Made by a program: the position numbers and the translations under genes. The notes under the pieces were generated by a model. That model worked only from the letters and a program-made list of their open reading frames with translations. It was not told where the DNA came from and searched no databases. Shown one piece after another: positions 35,699-45,013 of a stretch of 64,000 bases of DNA. The number at the start of each line of letters is the position of its first letter. Within the stretch, counting starts at the first letter, position 1. Origin of the DNA: JBFXAF01 sp050184585 (GTDB taxonomy: Bacteria; Pseudomonadota; Alphaproteobacteria; Rhizobiales; Rhizobiaceae); assembly GCA_050184585.1 (NCBI GenBank), contig JBFXAF010000004.1, forward strand, positions 124,001 to 188,000. Reading direction: 5' to 3'.

Positions 35699-36372
35699 CA
35701 ACCCGCCTTCAGCATGTAGCCGGCGCCCCGTACAGTATGCAGCACCGGCGAGTCGAAGCCTTTCTCGATCTTGCCGCGCAGGCGCGAGACGTGGACGTCG
35801 ATGACGTTGGTCTGCGGATCGAAGTGGTAGTCCCAGACGTTTTCCAGAAGCATGGTCCGCGTCACGACCTGGCCGGCGTGTCGCATCAGATACTCGAGCA
35901 GTCGGAATTCCCTTGGCTGCAGGGTGATCTCCCGTCCGGCCCGCTTGACTGTATGGGAGAGTCGGTCGAGCTCGAGATCGCCGGTCCGGTAGACGGTCTC
36001 CACGTCGCGGGCGCCCGAGCGGCGGTTCAGCACCTCGACCCGCGCGAGCAGTTCCGAGAAGGCGTAGGGTTTGGTCAGATAATCGTCGCCTCCGGCGCGC
36101 AGCCCGGTTACGCGATCGTCGACCTCGCCCAGCGCTGACAGGATCAGCACCGGTGTGGCGTTGCCCCGGGCCCTCAGACCCGCGACGACGGAAAGGCCGT
36201 CCCGGCGCGGCAGCATGCGGTCGACCACCATCACATCATAGTCGCCGGAATCGGCCATGGCGAAGCCGCTCTCGCCGTCGAAGGCAAGATGCGCTGTGTG
36301 ACCCGCCTCGGCGAAGGCGTTCTCTAGATAGCCGGCCGCCTCGCGGTCGTCCTCGATCACCAGAATCTTCAT
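35698..36372 (-). CDS. OmpR/PhoB-family response regulator
   Basis: A 224-residue regulator with an N-terminal receiver (MKILVIEDDREAAGYLENAF; phosphorylated Asp in VMVVDRMLPRRDGLSV, about D51; Lys in DYLTKPYAFSELLARV) and a C-terminal winged-helix domain (ITLQPREFRLLEYLMRHAGQ; TNVIDVHVSRLRGKIEKG). It is encoded directly before its kinase. Its target promoters are not evident, though degP starts 190 bp downstream in the same direction. Confidence 0.9.
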   Translation of the reverse strand: MKILVIEDDREAAGYLENAFAEAGHTAHLAFDGESGFAMADSGDYDVMVVDRMLPRRDGLSVVAGLRARGNATPVLILSALGEVDDRVTGLRAGGDDYLTKPYAFSELLARVEVLNRRSGARDVETVYRTGDLELDRLSHTVKRAGREITLQPREFRLLEYLMRHAGQVVTRTMLLENVWDYHFDPQTNVIDVHVSRLRGKIEKGFDSPVLHTVRGAGYMLKAG

Positions 36373-36423
36373 AACGGTTCTATACGCGATTTCGGTCGAG
36401 ACGGTCTGTAGCGCAAAGCAAGA

Positions 36424-36453
36424 CGGCGGCGAGCGATGGGAGCCCGCCGCCGC
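36424..36453 (-). terminator. GC-rich hairpin between degP region and response regulator
   Basis: In the 190-bp gap between the degP 3' end and the regulator start, CGGCGGCG and CGCCGCCG can pair around a 13-base loop. No clear T-run follows on the minus strand, so termination is possible but weakly supported. Confidence 0.35.
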
Positions 36454-36562
36454 CGGAACCGGGAGCGGATACTGACAGTCGCCCCGGTTTCTGGAGCTTC
36501 CGGGACGCCGGTCCGGGGGTGTTTGCGACCGGCGTCATCGGATGCGCCTGAAAGGGCGCGCG

Positions 36563-38089
36563 TCAGCCCTGAGCGACGGGCAGCGCCACGAAGCGGCTCT
36601 CCTCGCCGCGCGAGATCTGGAAGAGCACCGCCTTGCGACCCGTCTTGGCGGCGTCCGCCACCGCGCCGGAGATGTCGTCGGCATTCTCCACTTCGCGGGC
36701 ATTGACCGCCACGATCACATCGCCCGCCTGAACGCCGCGCTCGGCGGCGACGCTGTCCGGATCGACGTCCGTGACGACGACGCCCTTGCCGTCGTCGGCG
36801 CGCGTCACCGTCAGGCCGAAGTCCTCGAGCAGGTTCGGGTTGGTCGGCTGCGCCGGCTGCTCCACCTTCGCCTGGGCGTCGGAGCCCGGAAGTTCGCCCA
36901 GTTCGAGGCTCAGCTTCTCGGCCTTGCCGTCGCGCCACAGCGACACTTCGACGGTCTTGCCGGGCACGATCGCGCCGACCGCCCGGGCAAGCTCCTTCGG
37001 AGAAGCCACGTCCCTGCCGTCGATTCCGGTAATGACGTCGCCGGCCCTGATGCCCGCCTTGCTGGCCGGGCTGTCCGCCTGGGCCTTGGAGACCAGCGCA
37101 CCGCGAGCGCCCTCGAGCCCCAGAGACTCGGCGATGTCCTTGTTCACTTGCTGGATCTCGACGCCGAGCCAGCCGCGCTGGACATTGCCGTCCGTCATCA
37201 GGTCCGTCACGATCTCGCGGGCGGTCGAGGCTGGAATGGCGAAAGCGATGCCGACATTGCCGCCCGAGGGCGAGAAGATCGCGGTGTTGACGCCGACCAC
37301 CTCGCCGTTGAGGTTGAACGCGGGACCACCCGAGTTGCCGCGGTTCACCGCCGCGTCGATCTGGATGAAGTCGTCGTAGGGGCCAGCGCCGATGTCGCGG
37401 CCGCGGGCCGAGACGATGCCGGCGGTCACGGTGCCGCCGAGGCCGAACGGATTGCCGACGGCGACGACCCAGTCGCCGACTCGCACCTTGGTGTCGTCGG
37501 CGAAATCGACATAGGTGAACTTGCGCGCCTCCTCCACCTTGAGCACCGCGAGGTCGGTGCGCGGGTCGGTGCCGACCAGCTTGGCGTCGAGTTCGTCGCC
37601 ATTGTCCATGACGACCGTGAACTCCGCGCCGTTCTCGACGACGTGGTTGTTGGTCACGAGATAGCCGTCCTCGGAAACGAAGAAGCCTGAGCCCTGCGCA
37701 CTCGGTCGGGCGCCCTGGCGGCGGCCCTCCCGCCGGCCCTGTCCTTCGCCGTCGCGGCGGAACTCGCGGAAGAAGCGCTTCATCGGATGGTCGTCAGGCA
37801 GGTTCTCGAAGCCGGGCGGGGTGCCGAAGCCGAAGAGCTGTGCTCCGTCGTCCGAAGCTGGCTCGATCTTCGACTTCACGCGCACGGAAACGACGGCCGG
37901 CGAAACCTTCTCGACGACGTCGGCGAAGCCGGGCGCCTGCGGGGCGTCGATGCGGACGGCTTCGGCCAGCACCGGCGCGGTGCCGGTGGTGACGGCGCCG
38001 AGGCCAATGGCGCCCGCGACGGCTACCGAAGCGGCGGCGGCAAGCAGGCGGACCCGCAGACGCGAGACGGGACGGGTGGGATTGCTCAT
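36563..38089 (-). CDS. degP: Periplasmic Do/DegP serine protease
   Basis: A 508-residue HtrA-family protease and chaperone of the periplasm. Start ATG 38089 (MSNPTRPVSRL) gives a membrane/signal segment (LLAAAASVAVAGAIGLGAV). The trypsin-like domain has the triad H149 (VTNNHVV), D179 (RTDLAVL) and S253 (VNRGNSGGPAF). Two PDZ domains follow (ADSPASKAGIRAGDVITGID; VDPDSVAAERGVQAGDVIVA). The insert rich in Arg and Gly before the protease domain (GEGQGRREGRRQGARPS) is the flexible LA-loop region. It lies between ccmH and the two-component pair, as in other Rhizobiales. Confidence 0.93.
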   Translation of the reverse strand: MSNPTRPVSRLRVRLLAAAASVAVAGAIGLGAVTTGTAPVLAEAVRIDAPQAPGFADVVEKVSPAVVSVRVKSKIEPASDDGAQLFGFGTPPGFENLPDDHPMKRFFREFRRDGEGQGRREGRRQGARPSAQGSGFFVSEDGYLVTNNHVVENGAEFTVVMDNGDELDAKLVGTDPRTDLAVLKVEEARKFTYVDFADDTKVRVGDWVVAVGNPFGLGGTVTAGIVSARGRDIGAGPYDDFIQIDAAVNRGNSGGPAFNLNGEVVGVNTAIFSPSGGNVGIAFAIPASTAREIVTDLMTDGNVQRGWLGVEIQQVNKDIAESLGLEGARGALVSKAQADSPASKAGIRAGDVITGIDGRDVASPKELARAVGAIVPGKTVEVSLWRDGKAEKLSLELGELPGSDAQAKVEQPAQPTNPNLLEDFGLTVTRADDGKGVVVTDVDPDSVAAERGVQAGDVIVAVNAREVENADDISGAVADAAKTGRKAVLFQISRGEESRFVALPVAQG

Positions 38090-38223
38090 GGGAGTCTCGA
38101 TCCTCGTTTTTCTATCTGGCTCGGCGGGTAACTCCGCCGGTGGATCGAGACTTAGGAAAGGCGACCTTACCGCGCCATTTCCGCCAGATGAAATTTTGGT
38201 AATGTTCAGGATGGGACGGCGGA

Positions 38224-38691
38224 TCACCGATCCTTCAGGATGTTCTCCAACGCCTCGGCCTCGACGGCAGACAAGCGAACCGTCTCGGGACGCGAACGCC
38301 GTCGAGCCATGACCAGCAACACCGCCCCTCCCCCTAGCAGGAGCACCATCGGCGCCGCCCACAGTGCGGCGTTGCGCAGGTTGAATCGGGGCTCAAGCAG
38401 CACGTATTCGCCATAGCGCGCCACCAGGAAGTCGATGACCTCATCATCGGTGTCGCCGGCCATCAACCGCTCGCGCACCAGGACACGCAGATCCTTCGCC
38501 AGGTCGGCGTCTGAATCGTCGATCGACTGGTTCTGACAGACCATGCAGCGGAGCTTGGCGGAGATGTCGCGGGCGCGGGCCTCCAGTGCCGGATCGGCCA
38601 GCACCTCGTCGGGCTGCACGGCCGATGCTGGGATCGCGGCGACCGCCATGAACACGCCGATGGCGAGGACATGCATCAACGCGCGCATCAT
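38224..38691 (-). CDS. ccmH: Cytochrome c-type biogenesis protein CcmH (CycL)
   Basis: A 155-residue periplasmic thiol-disulfide protein with a signal peptide (up to SAVQ) and a C-terminal membrane helix (WAAPMVLLLGGGAVLLVMA). The redox motif LRCMVCQNQ (C49, C52) reduces apocytochrome c cysteines before heme attachment. Its ATG overlaps the ccmF stop as ATGA. It is the last gene of ccmI-ccmE-ccmF-ccmH. Confidence 0.94.
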   Translation of the reverse strand: MMRALMHVLAIGVFMAVAAIPASAVQPDEVLADPALEARARDISAKLRCMVCQNQSIDDSDADLAKDLRVLVRERLMAGDTDDEVIDFLVARYGEYVLLEPRFNLRNAALWAAPMVLLLGGGAVLLVMARRRSRPETVRLSAVEAEALENILKDR

Positions 38692-40676
38692 GCGGCGGTC
38701 TCCGCCGCCTCGAGCGTCCGCCTCCGTGCCCGCGACGGCGCGCCGACGCGCAGGCGGCGGTCGGCCAGCGACAGCGCGGCGCCGACCATCATCGCCACCG
38801 CCCCGCCCCAGATCAGCGTCACGAAGGGTTTCCACCAGACGCGCACCACGACGCCGCCGTCGGCGGTTGCGTCGCCGAGCGACACGTAGAGTTGGGAGAG
38901 GCCGACGGTGCGGATGCCGGCCTCCGTCGTCGGCATCTGACGGACCGGATAGAAGCGCTTGGACGAGACGATCTCGCCCCTGGGCCGCCCGGCCTCCGTC
39001 GTCAGCCGGAAATGGCCACTCTCGGCGGTGTAGTTCGGCCCCTTGACGTTCGCCATCCTCTCGAAGGTCAGCACATAGCCGGCGATTGGGATCGTCTGGC
39101 CAGGCTTCACCGCAACGATGCTCTCCACCTGCAACGCTGTCACCGCGACGATGCCGAGCGTGGTCAATCCCAGTCCGGCATGGGCGAGCGCCCCGCCAAA
39201 CACGGAACTCGGCAACCCCGCCAGCCGCCGCGCCGCGACGGCCGGCGAGACCGAGCCGACGCCTGCGCGCAACGCCAGGTCCGTCAGCGCGCCGAGCAGG
39301 AGCCATACGGCGATGCCGATGCCGAGAGCAGCCGCAAGCGACGCCCGATCGACGAAGACGGCAACGAGAAGCACGGTGGCGAGCGCGGCGGCGAACGCGG
39401 CGAAGAGCCGCTGCGCCGCCGCGAAGACATCGCCGCGCTTCCACGCCAGCAGCGGTCCGAACGGCACGATCAGCAGCAGCGGCGCCATCAGCAGGCCGAA
39501 GGTCAGGTTGAAGAACGGCGCGCCCACCGAAATGTGGTCGCCCGAGAAGGCCTCGACGAACAGCGGGTAGAGCGTACCGGTCAGAACGGTCGCTGCGGCG
39601 GTGGTGAGGAACAGGTTGTTCAGCACCAGCGCACCCTCGCGCGACACCGGATGGAAAAGCCCGCCGGCGGTCAGCGCACCGGCGCGCAGCGCGAACAGCG
39701 CCAGCGCGCCGCCGATGAACAGCGTGAGGATCGCCAGGATGAAGACGCCGCGGCTCGGGTCGGTCGCGAAGGCGTGCACGGAGGTCAACACGCCGGACCG
39801 GACGAGGAACGTGCCGAGCAGGGACAGCGAGAAGGTCAGGATGGCGAGGAGCAGCGTCCAGATCTTCAGCGCGCCACGCTTTTCCATGACGATCGCGGAA
39901 TGCAGCAGCGCCGTGCCCGACAGCCAGGGCAGGAAGGACGCGTTCTCCACCGGGTCCCAGAACCAGAAACCGCCCCAGCCCAGTTCGTAGTAGGCCCAGT
40001 ACGAGCCCATGGCTATGCCGCCGGTCAAAAACATCCACGCCGCGAGCGTCCACGGCCTCACCCACCGGGCCCAGGCCGCGTCGATGCGTCCCTCGATCAG
40101 GGCGGCCACGGCGAAGGAAAAGGCGACTGAGAAGCCGACATAGCCGAGGTAGAGCAGAGGAGGATGGATCGCCAGGCCAAGGTCCTGGAGGACCGGATTG
40201 AGGTCCTGGCCCTCCATGGGCGCAGGGTCGAGCCGCGCGAACGGATTCGACGTGACCAGCACGAACAGCAGGAACGCCGACCCGATCATGCCCTGCACGC
40301 CGATCACGTTGGCCCTGAGCGTCGCGGGCAGGTTCCTGCCGAACACGGCGACGAGCGATCCGAAGAGGGTCAGGATCAGCACCCAGAGGAGCATCGAGCC
40401 TTCATGGTTTCCCCAGGCTCCGGTGATCTTGTAGAGCATCGGCTTGGCGGAATGGGAATTCTGCCAGACATTCTCGACCGAGAAGTCGGACTGCGCGTAG
40501 GCGCCCACCAGTGCGGCGAAGGCGATCCCGCATAGAAGAAAAGCGGTCACCGCCACGGGACCGCCCGCAGCCATCAGCCGGGTATCGCGCCAGGACGCGC
40601 CGAGGGTCGGCACGAGGGCCTGCGCGAGCGACATCGCGAAGGCAAGGACCAGCGCGAAATGGCCCATCTCGACCAT
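38688..40676 (-). CDS. ccmF: Heme lyase CcmF (CycK)
   Basis: A 662-residue polytopic membrane protein that attaches heme from CcmE to apocytochrome c. It contains the tryptophan-rich WWD-type motif (GWGGFWFWDPVENASFLPWL), about 14 hydrophobic helices, and the periplasmic histidines expected for heme binding (NHEGSMLLW; HPPLLYLGY). It follows ccmE directly (TGA then ATG without gap) and overlaps ccmH by 4 bases. Confidence 0.95.
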   Translation of the reverse strand: MVEMGHFALVLAFAMSLAQALVPTLGASWRDTRLMAAGGPVAVTAFLLCGIAFAALVGAYAQSDFSVENVWQNSHSAKPMLYKITGAWGNHEGSMLLWVLILTLFGSLVAVFGRNLPATLRANVIGVQGMIGSAFLLFVLVTSNPFARLDPAPMEGQDLNPVLQDLGLAIHPPLLYLGYVGFSVAFSFAVAALIEGRIDAAWARWVRPWTLAAWMFLTGGIAMGSYWAYYELGWGGFWFWDPVENASFLPWLSGTALLHSAIVMEKRGALKIWTLLLAILTFSLSLLGTFLVRSGVLTSVHAFATDPSRGVFILAILTLFIGGALALFALRAGALTAGGLFHPVSREGALVLNNLFLTTAAATVLTGTLYPLFVEAFSGDHISVGAPFFNLTFGLLMAPLLLIVPFGPLLAWKRGDVFAAAQRLFAAFAAALATVLLVAVFVDRASLAAALGIGIAVWLLLGALTDLALRAGVGSVSPAVAARRLAGLPSSVFGGALAHAGLGLTTLGIVAVTALQVESIVAVKPGQTIPIAGYVLTFERMANVKGPNYTAESGHFRLTTEAGRPRGEIVSSKRFYPVRQMPTTEAGIRTVGLSQLYVSLGDATADGGVVVRVWWKPFVTLIWGGAVAMMVGAALSLADRRLRVGAPSRARRRTLEAAETAA

Positions 40677-41117
40677 TCAGTCGGTTCCTTCCTGCCAGAC
40701 GCCCTTCTCCTTGAGGCTCTCGGCGACCTCGCGCGGCATGTAGGTCTCGTCGTGCTTGGCGAGAACGCTGTCGGCGACGAAATTTCCGTCCGCGCCAAAG
40801 CTGCCCTCGGTGATGACGCCCTGTCCCTCGCGGAACAGGTCCGGCAGGATGCCCTCATAGGCCACGGAAACCCGGTCGACCGTATCGGTGACGGCGAAGC
40901 GCAGCTGCGTCCCTTCGCCCCGCACCACAGAGCCCTGCTCGACGAGGCCGCCGAGGCGGATGCGCTCGCCTGGAGCGACCGTAGCCCCTGCAAGATCGCC
41001 CGGCATGTAGAAGTAGGACGCCTTCGCGCCGAGCGCGTAGAAGGTCATGGCCGTGGCGAGCCCCAGGAAACCGAGCGCCCCGGCAATGACTGACAGGCGT
41101 TTTTGCTTCCTGGTCAT
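40677..41117 (-). CDS. ccmE: Heme chaperone CcmE (CycJ)
   Basis: A 146-residue protein with one N-terminal membrane anchor (LSVIAGALGFLGLATAMTFY) and a periplasmic OB-fold. H122 in LAKHDETYMP binds heme covalently, with the nearby Tyr. Start ATG 41117 overlaps the ccmI stop by 4 bases. It takes heme from the CcmABCD complex (not in this window) to CcmF. Confidence 0.95.
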   Translation of the reverse strand: MTRKQKRLSVIAGALGFLGLATAMTFYALGAKASYFYMPGDLAGATVAPGERIRLGGLVEQGSVVRGEGTQLRFAVTDTVDRVSVAYEGILPDLFREGQGVITEGSFGADGNFVADSVLAKHDETYMPREVAESLKEKGVWQEGTD

Positions 41118-42235
41118 TCCGTCACGACCAGCCCGAGCCCCATCGCCATGGCCGAGAGTTCCACCGCGTCGGGCGATCCGGCGCCCAGCGCGGTGACGCC
41201 ACGCGAGAGGGCGTCGAGCGCCTCCGCCTGCCGGCCGAGCACGATATAGGAACGAACCAGACGCTTCCATCCTTCCGGATCGTCGGGGTCGTCGCGCAGC
41301 TTCGCGTCGAGCTGGGCGACCATGCCCTCGATCATCGCGGCGCGATCCTCGCCGGTCAGGGATCCGGCGGCCTCGATGTCGGCGACCGAAGGGCCTGGAC
41401 CGGCGGCGAGCAGTTCCCTCACTTCCGACAGCGCCCGCGTGCCCGGCGAGCGCCAGGGCGAGTCGGCCGCCGCCGTCGCGAGCAGCGCCTCGAAGGCGAC
41501 GCGTGCTTCCTCCATGCGGCCGGCCTGGGCCGCCTCCAGCGCCAGGAAGAACCGCGCCTTCTCGTTCGCCGCCTCGAGCCCGATCGTTCTCTCGAACGCG
41601 GCCTCTGCCTCCGGGGTAACGCGACCGCCGGCGGCCGAGGTCAACGCTTCGCCGAGGCCGGCTTCGCGCTGCGCCGTGGAGCCAAGCAGCGCGATGGAAC
41701 GCCGATAGGCGTCGGCGGAATCGGCTGCCCGCCCGACGCGCAGATACACCGGCGCCACGACATCCCAGCCATTCCCGTCGCGGGGGTTGGCCGCAAGGTG
41801 CGCCTCGGCCCGCGACAAGAGTTCGTCGACCGAGTTGGTCGACGGGTCGGCGCTGAGCCGCGCCGCGAGCGGCCGAGCCGGGAGATCGGGCGAGCCAATT
41901 CCGGCATAGACGCCCCAGCTCACGAGAGGAACCATGAGCACGGCGGCAGCGGCGACCGTCCGGGTCCGACGGCGCGGCCGATGGGCCGGCGTCCCGGTCT
42001 CCGTGCCGGCCGAACGAAGGATGCGGCGACCGATCTCGGCGCGCGCCTGTTCCGCGGCAGCGGCATCCAACTGCCCGCGAGCAAGGTCGCGATCGACCTC
42101 GGCGAGTTGGTCGCGATAGACCTCGATGTCGTGGCCGCCGTCCGTCGCGACGCCTGGACGCGCCCGCACCACGGGCAGGAGAATCGCCAGGCACGCGGCG
42201 AAGGTCAAAAGGGCGGAGGCGATCCAGAACAGCAT
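41114..42235 (-). CDS. ccmI: Cytochrome c-type biogenesis protein CcmI (CycH)
   Basis: A 373-residue apocytochrome c chaperone. Start ATG 42235 (MLFWIASALLTFAACLAILL) gives the usual first membrane helix; a second helix lies near residue 100 (VAAAAVLMVPLVSWGVYAGI). Between them is a cytoplasmic coiled segment (VYRDQLAEVDRDLARGQLDA) and after them TPR repeats in the periplasm (EAHLAANPRDGNGWDVVAPV; GWKRLVRSYIVLGRQAEALD). An in-frame TTG at 42271 is a weaker alternative start. First gene of the ccmIEFH operon. Confidence 0.92.
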   Translation of the reverse strand: MLFWIASALLTFAACLAILLPVVRARPGVATDGGHDIEVYRDQLAEVDRDLARGQLDAAAAEQARAEIGRRILRSAGTETGTPAHRPRRRTRTVAAAAVLMVPLVSWGVYAGIGSPDLPARPLAARLSADPSTNSVDELLSRAEAHLAANPRDGNGWDVVAPVYLRVGRAADSADAYRRSIALLGSTAQREAGLGEALTSAAGGRVTPEAEAAFERTIGLEAANEKARFFLALEAAQAGRMEEARVAFEALLATAAADSPWRSPGTRALSEVRELLAAGPGPSVADIEAAGSLTGEDRAAMIEGMVAQLDAKLRDDPDDPEGWKRLVRSYIVLGRQAEALDALSRGVTALGAGSPDAVELSAMAMGLGLVVTE

Positions 42236-42363
42236 GGCGAACTCAATAGGCCCGCAGGCAATTGGCGACAATCAAACACGAGTGCGGCGGATTGACGTTT
42301 CTGTGACGAAACACGCCCACGGACCTTGATCTCGCTCAACCGCGATCCCGTCGACAGCCGACC

Positions 42364-42780
42364 TCAGGTGAGCGGCGTCCAGCTTCCGTCGGCGTTCCGG
42401 CACGCTGTTCCGCGAGCCGAGCGGGACTGGCTGCCGCCGAACACCGTGTGCTGGTACTGCCGACAGTCCTGGGAGCCGACACGGTACGCCTGCGCGGCGA
42501 CCACTTCGCCCGATCGTCCAGAATCGTCGCTCTTCCACGTTATCTTCTGGCCCGCCGGCGTATATTCGAGGGCGCGATACTCGGCCTCGAGCGCCTTTCG
42601 TCGTTCTGACTCGGTGAACCCCTGGCCGATCGCACCAGCGACGAGGCCGCCGCCCATGGCGATCGTGCGCGTCTCGGTCCGCGTCGTTTCCAAAGGCGAG
42701 GTGGATGACCCCGACAGCCCCGAGGTGACGCAGCCCGAAAGGCTGAACAGGGCGACAAGAGAGACGACTGTCAGTCTCAT
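42364..42780 (-). CDS. 17 kDa surface antigen-like lipoprotein
   Basis: A 138-residue lipoprotein. Start ATG 42780 gives a lipoprotein signal (MRLTVVSLVALFSLSGC) with LSGC lipobox. The mature part has a short glycine-rich helix pair (GGGLVAGAIGQGF) and ends in the surface-antigen domain (DCRQYQHTVFGGSQSRSARG, then TACRNADGSW), typical of the 17kDa-antigen family with its paired cysteines. It probably sits in the outer membrane. It is on the same strand between feuQ-like and ccmI genes, with gaps of 92 and 128 bp. Confidence 0.8.
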   Translation of the reverse strand: MRLTVVSLVALFSLSGCVTSGLSGSSTSPLETTRTETRTIAMGGGLVAGAIGQGFTESERRKALEAEYRALEYTPAGQKITWKSDDSGRSGEVVAAQAYRVGSQDCRQYQHTVFGGSQSRSARGTACRNADGSWTPLT

Positions 42781-42872
42781 GCGGGCGCAGCGGCTCTGTC
42801 GTGAGTGTTCTGGAAAGGGTCGGACCAGAAAGGCGGTAAGGCGCATGTTTGACCGAATTGGGGCTTCCCGTC

Positions 42873-44255
42873 TCATGGCGCACGCTTCAGTTCGACCACG
42901 GCGCGGAGGCCGCCGAGTTCGGATGTCTCAAGCGCAAGCCGCCCGCCATACTCCTGGATCAGTTCCGAAACGATTGCCAGCCCGAGGCCGGTGCCGGGCT
43001 TGCTTTCGTCGAGCCGGCGGCCTCGCTCCAGCGCCTCGCGCGCCTTGTCCTCCGGAATGCCGGGGCCGTCGTCCTCGACGGACGTCCGGAAGGTGTCCGG
43101 CTCGGAGCCGTCGCCCAGCGTGAGCAGAAGCCGCGAACGACCCCATTTCCCGGCATTCTCGATCAAGTTGCCCAGGATTTCCTCGAGATCCTCTCGCTCG
43201 CCGCCGAACAGCACGTCCGGGTCCGAAATCCGCGTCTCGACCGCCAGGTCGGGGGTGAGTTTTGCAGCCACCCGGGCCATGCGTTCGAGGACCGGCGCGA
43301 CCGGCGTCCGGTAGATGACGCTGTCGCGCTGGGAGGCCATGCGCGCGCGCTGGAGATAATGGTCGAGCTGCCTCTGCATGGCGCCCGCCTGTTCGGCGAT
43401 CAGCGTCCCCTTCTTGCCGCCGATCGACCGGCCCTCGTTGACCAGCACGGCCAGCGGCGTCTTCAGCGAGTGCGCGAGGTTGCCGACCTGGGTACGCGAG
43501 CGCTCGACGATGCGTTTGTTGTTTTCGATCAGGGCGTTGGTCTCGTTGGCGAGCGGCTCGATCTCGGCCGGAAACCGCCCGCCAAGGCGTTTGGCGGTAC
43601 CCTCGCGAACCATCGCCAGCGCCTCGCGGACCCGCGACAGCGGCTGCAGGCCCAGCAGGATCGCGGCGGCGTTGATGGCGATCATGCCGGCGCCGAACAG
43701 GGACAAGTAGGTGAACAGCCGCCGTCCGAAGGCGGCGACGTCGCTTTCCAGCTCCGTGCGGTTCCCCATGACGCGGAAGCGCGCGATCTGGGTCTGGCTG
43801 CCGAGCGCGAACTCGCTCTCGATCACCAGCAGTTCCTCGCCGGCGATGCCTTCCATGCGGTAGCTGCGCTGGAATTGCGCGTCGAAGGGCACGACATCGG
43901 CGCCGGGGGAGGGCAGCGCTTCGGTCATCGACGCCGAGCGCAGCTCGCCGGCGAGCTCCCCCGAAACCGGCTCGACCGACCAGTACCAGCCGGACTGAAG
44001 CTGCGAGAACCGCAGGTCTCCGAGGTCCGGGCTCCCGGTCAGCGTCCCCCCTTCCGACACCCCGACCGCGCCGATCAGGTTGAACAGGTGCGCCGACAGA
44101 AGGCTCTCGAACCCGCGTTCGCTGGCCTGCCGATAGAGGGTGCTGATGATCGTCGCGATGACGATGAGCGCGACCACGGCCCAAATCGTCGAGAAGCCGA
44201 TGACGCGGAAGGTCAGCGAACGGGGCGAAAGGGCCACCCAGCCGTTGCGAGCCAT
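42873..44255 (-). CDS. feuQ: FeuQ-like sensor histidine kinase
   Basis: A 460-residue membrane kinase. Transmembrane helices near 16-40 and 181-203 enclose a periplasmic domain with a characteristic WYWSVEPVSG segment; HAMP follows, then HisKA with VGNLAHSLKTPLAVLVNEGR (H262) and an HATPase domain (GNLIENAGKWGRSRLLL; GTGLGLAIVSELIQEYGG). The NLAHSLKTPL sequence is typical of PhoQ/FeuQ kinases. In Sinorhizobium FeuQ with FeuP controls osmoadaptation, including cyclic glucan export. It lies 23 bp downstream of the regulator gene. Confidence 0.78.
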   Translation of the reverse strand: MARNGWVALSPRSLTFRVIGFSTIWAVVALIVIATIISTLYRQASERGFESLLSAHLFNLIGAVGVSEGGTLTGSPDLGDLRFSQLQSGWYWSVEPVSGELAGELRSASMTEALPSPGADVVPFDAQFQRSYRMEGIAGEELLVIESEFALGSQTQIARFRVMGNRTELESDVAAFGRRLFTYLSLFGAGMIAINAAAILLGLQPLSRVREALAMVREGTAKRLGGRFPAEIEPLANETNALIENNKRIVERSRTQVGNLAHSLKTPLAVLVNEGRSIGGKKGTLIAEQAGAMQRQLDHYLQRARMASQRDSVIYRTPVAPVLERMARVAAKLTPDLAVETRISDPDVLFGGEREDLEEILGNLIENAGKWGRSRLLLTLGDGSEPDTFRTSVEDDGPGIPEDKAREALERGRRLDESKPGTGLGLAIVSELIQEYGGRLALETSELGGLRAVVELKRAP

Positions 44256-44278
44256 CCGGCCGCGATCCCCGACCGGAC

Positions 44279-44944
44279 TCAGGCCGCCGGCTCGCGGATG
44301 CGGTATCCCATGCCGCGCACCGTCTCGATCATGTCGATGCCCATCTTCTTGCGCAGGCGGCCGACGAAGACCTCGATCGTGTTGGAATCGCGGTCGAAAT
44401 CCTGATCGTAGAGATGCTCGACAAGCTCAGTCCGCGAGACCACCTCGCCCATGTGGTGCATCAGGTAGGCGAGCAGGCGGAACTCGTGCGAGGTCAGCTT
44501 CAGCGGCACGCCGTTGACGTCGGCCTTGGAGGCGCGCGTGTCGAGCCTCAGCGCCCCGCAGGTGAGTTCGGACGAGGCGTGGCCGGCGGCACGGCGGATC
44601 AGGGCACGCACCCGCGCCAGTACCTCTTCGATATGGAAGGGTTTCGTGACATAATCGTCGGCGCCCGCGTCGATGCCGGCGACCTTGTCGCTCCAGCGAT
44701 CGCGGGCGGTCAGCATCAGCACCGGCGTCTTCTTGCCGTCGCGACGCCAGCGCTCGACCACGCTGATGCCGTCCATCTGCGGCAGGCCGATGTCGAGCAC
44801 GACCGCGTCGTATGGTTCGGTATCGCCGAGGAAGTGGCCTTCCTCGCCATCATAGGCGCGGTCGACGACATAGCCAGCGTCGGTCAGCGCGTCCGAAATC
44901 TGCCGATTGAGATCCTTGTCGTCCTCTATGACGAGTATGCGCAT
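44279..44944 (-). CDS. feuP: FeuP-like response regulator
   Basis: A 221-residue OmpR-family regulator. Start ATG 44944 with GGAGG upstream; the longer frame to 45004 has no support. Receiver: MRILVIEDDKDLNRQISDAL, phosphorylated Asp in AVVLDIGLPQMDGISV (about D51), Lys in YVTKPFHIEEVLARVRALIR. DNA-binding winged helix: LKLTSHEFRLLAYLMHHMGE, NTIEVFVGRLRKKMG. The sequence and length agree with FeuP of rhizobia and Brucella. It comes before feuQ and after a small periplasmic protein. Confidence 0.78.
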   Translation of the reverse strand: MRILVIEDDKDLNRQISDALTDAGYVVDRAYDGEEGHFLGDTEPYDAVVLDIGLPQMDGISVVERWRRDGKKTPVLMLTARDRWSDKVAGIDAGADDYVTKPFHIEEVLARVRALIRRAAGHASSELTCGALRLDTRASKADVNGVPLKLTSHEFRLLAYLMHHMGEVVSRTELVEHLYDQDFDRDSNTIEVFVGRLRKKMGIDMIETVRGMGYRIREPAA

Positions 44945-45013
44945 GGAATCACCGGCCTCCCGATCGCTGGGTGCGGAAGATAAGCCGAAGCAGGCGGCGG
45001 GCAAGCAGGTGCA

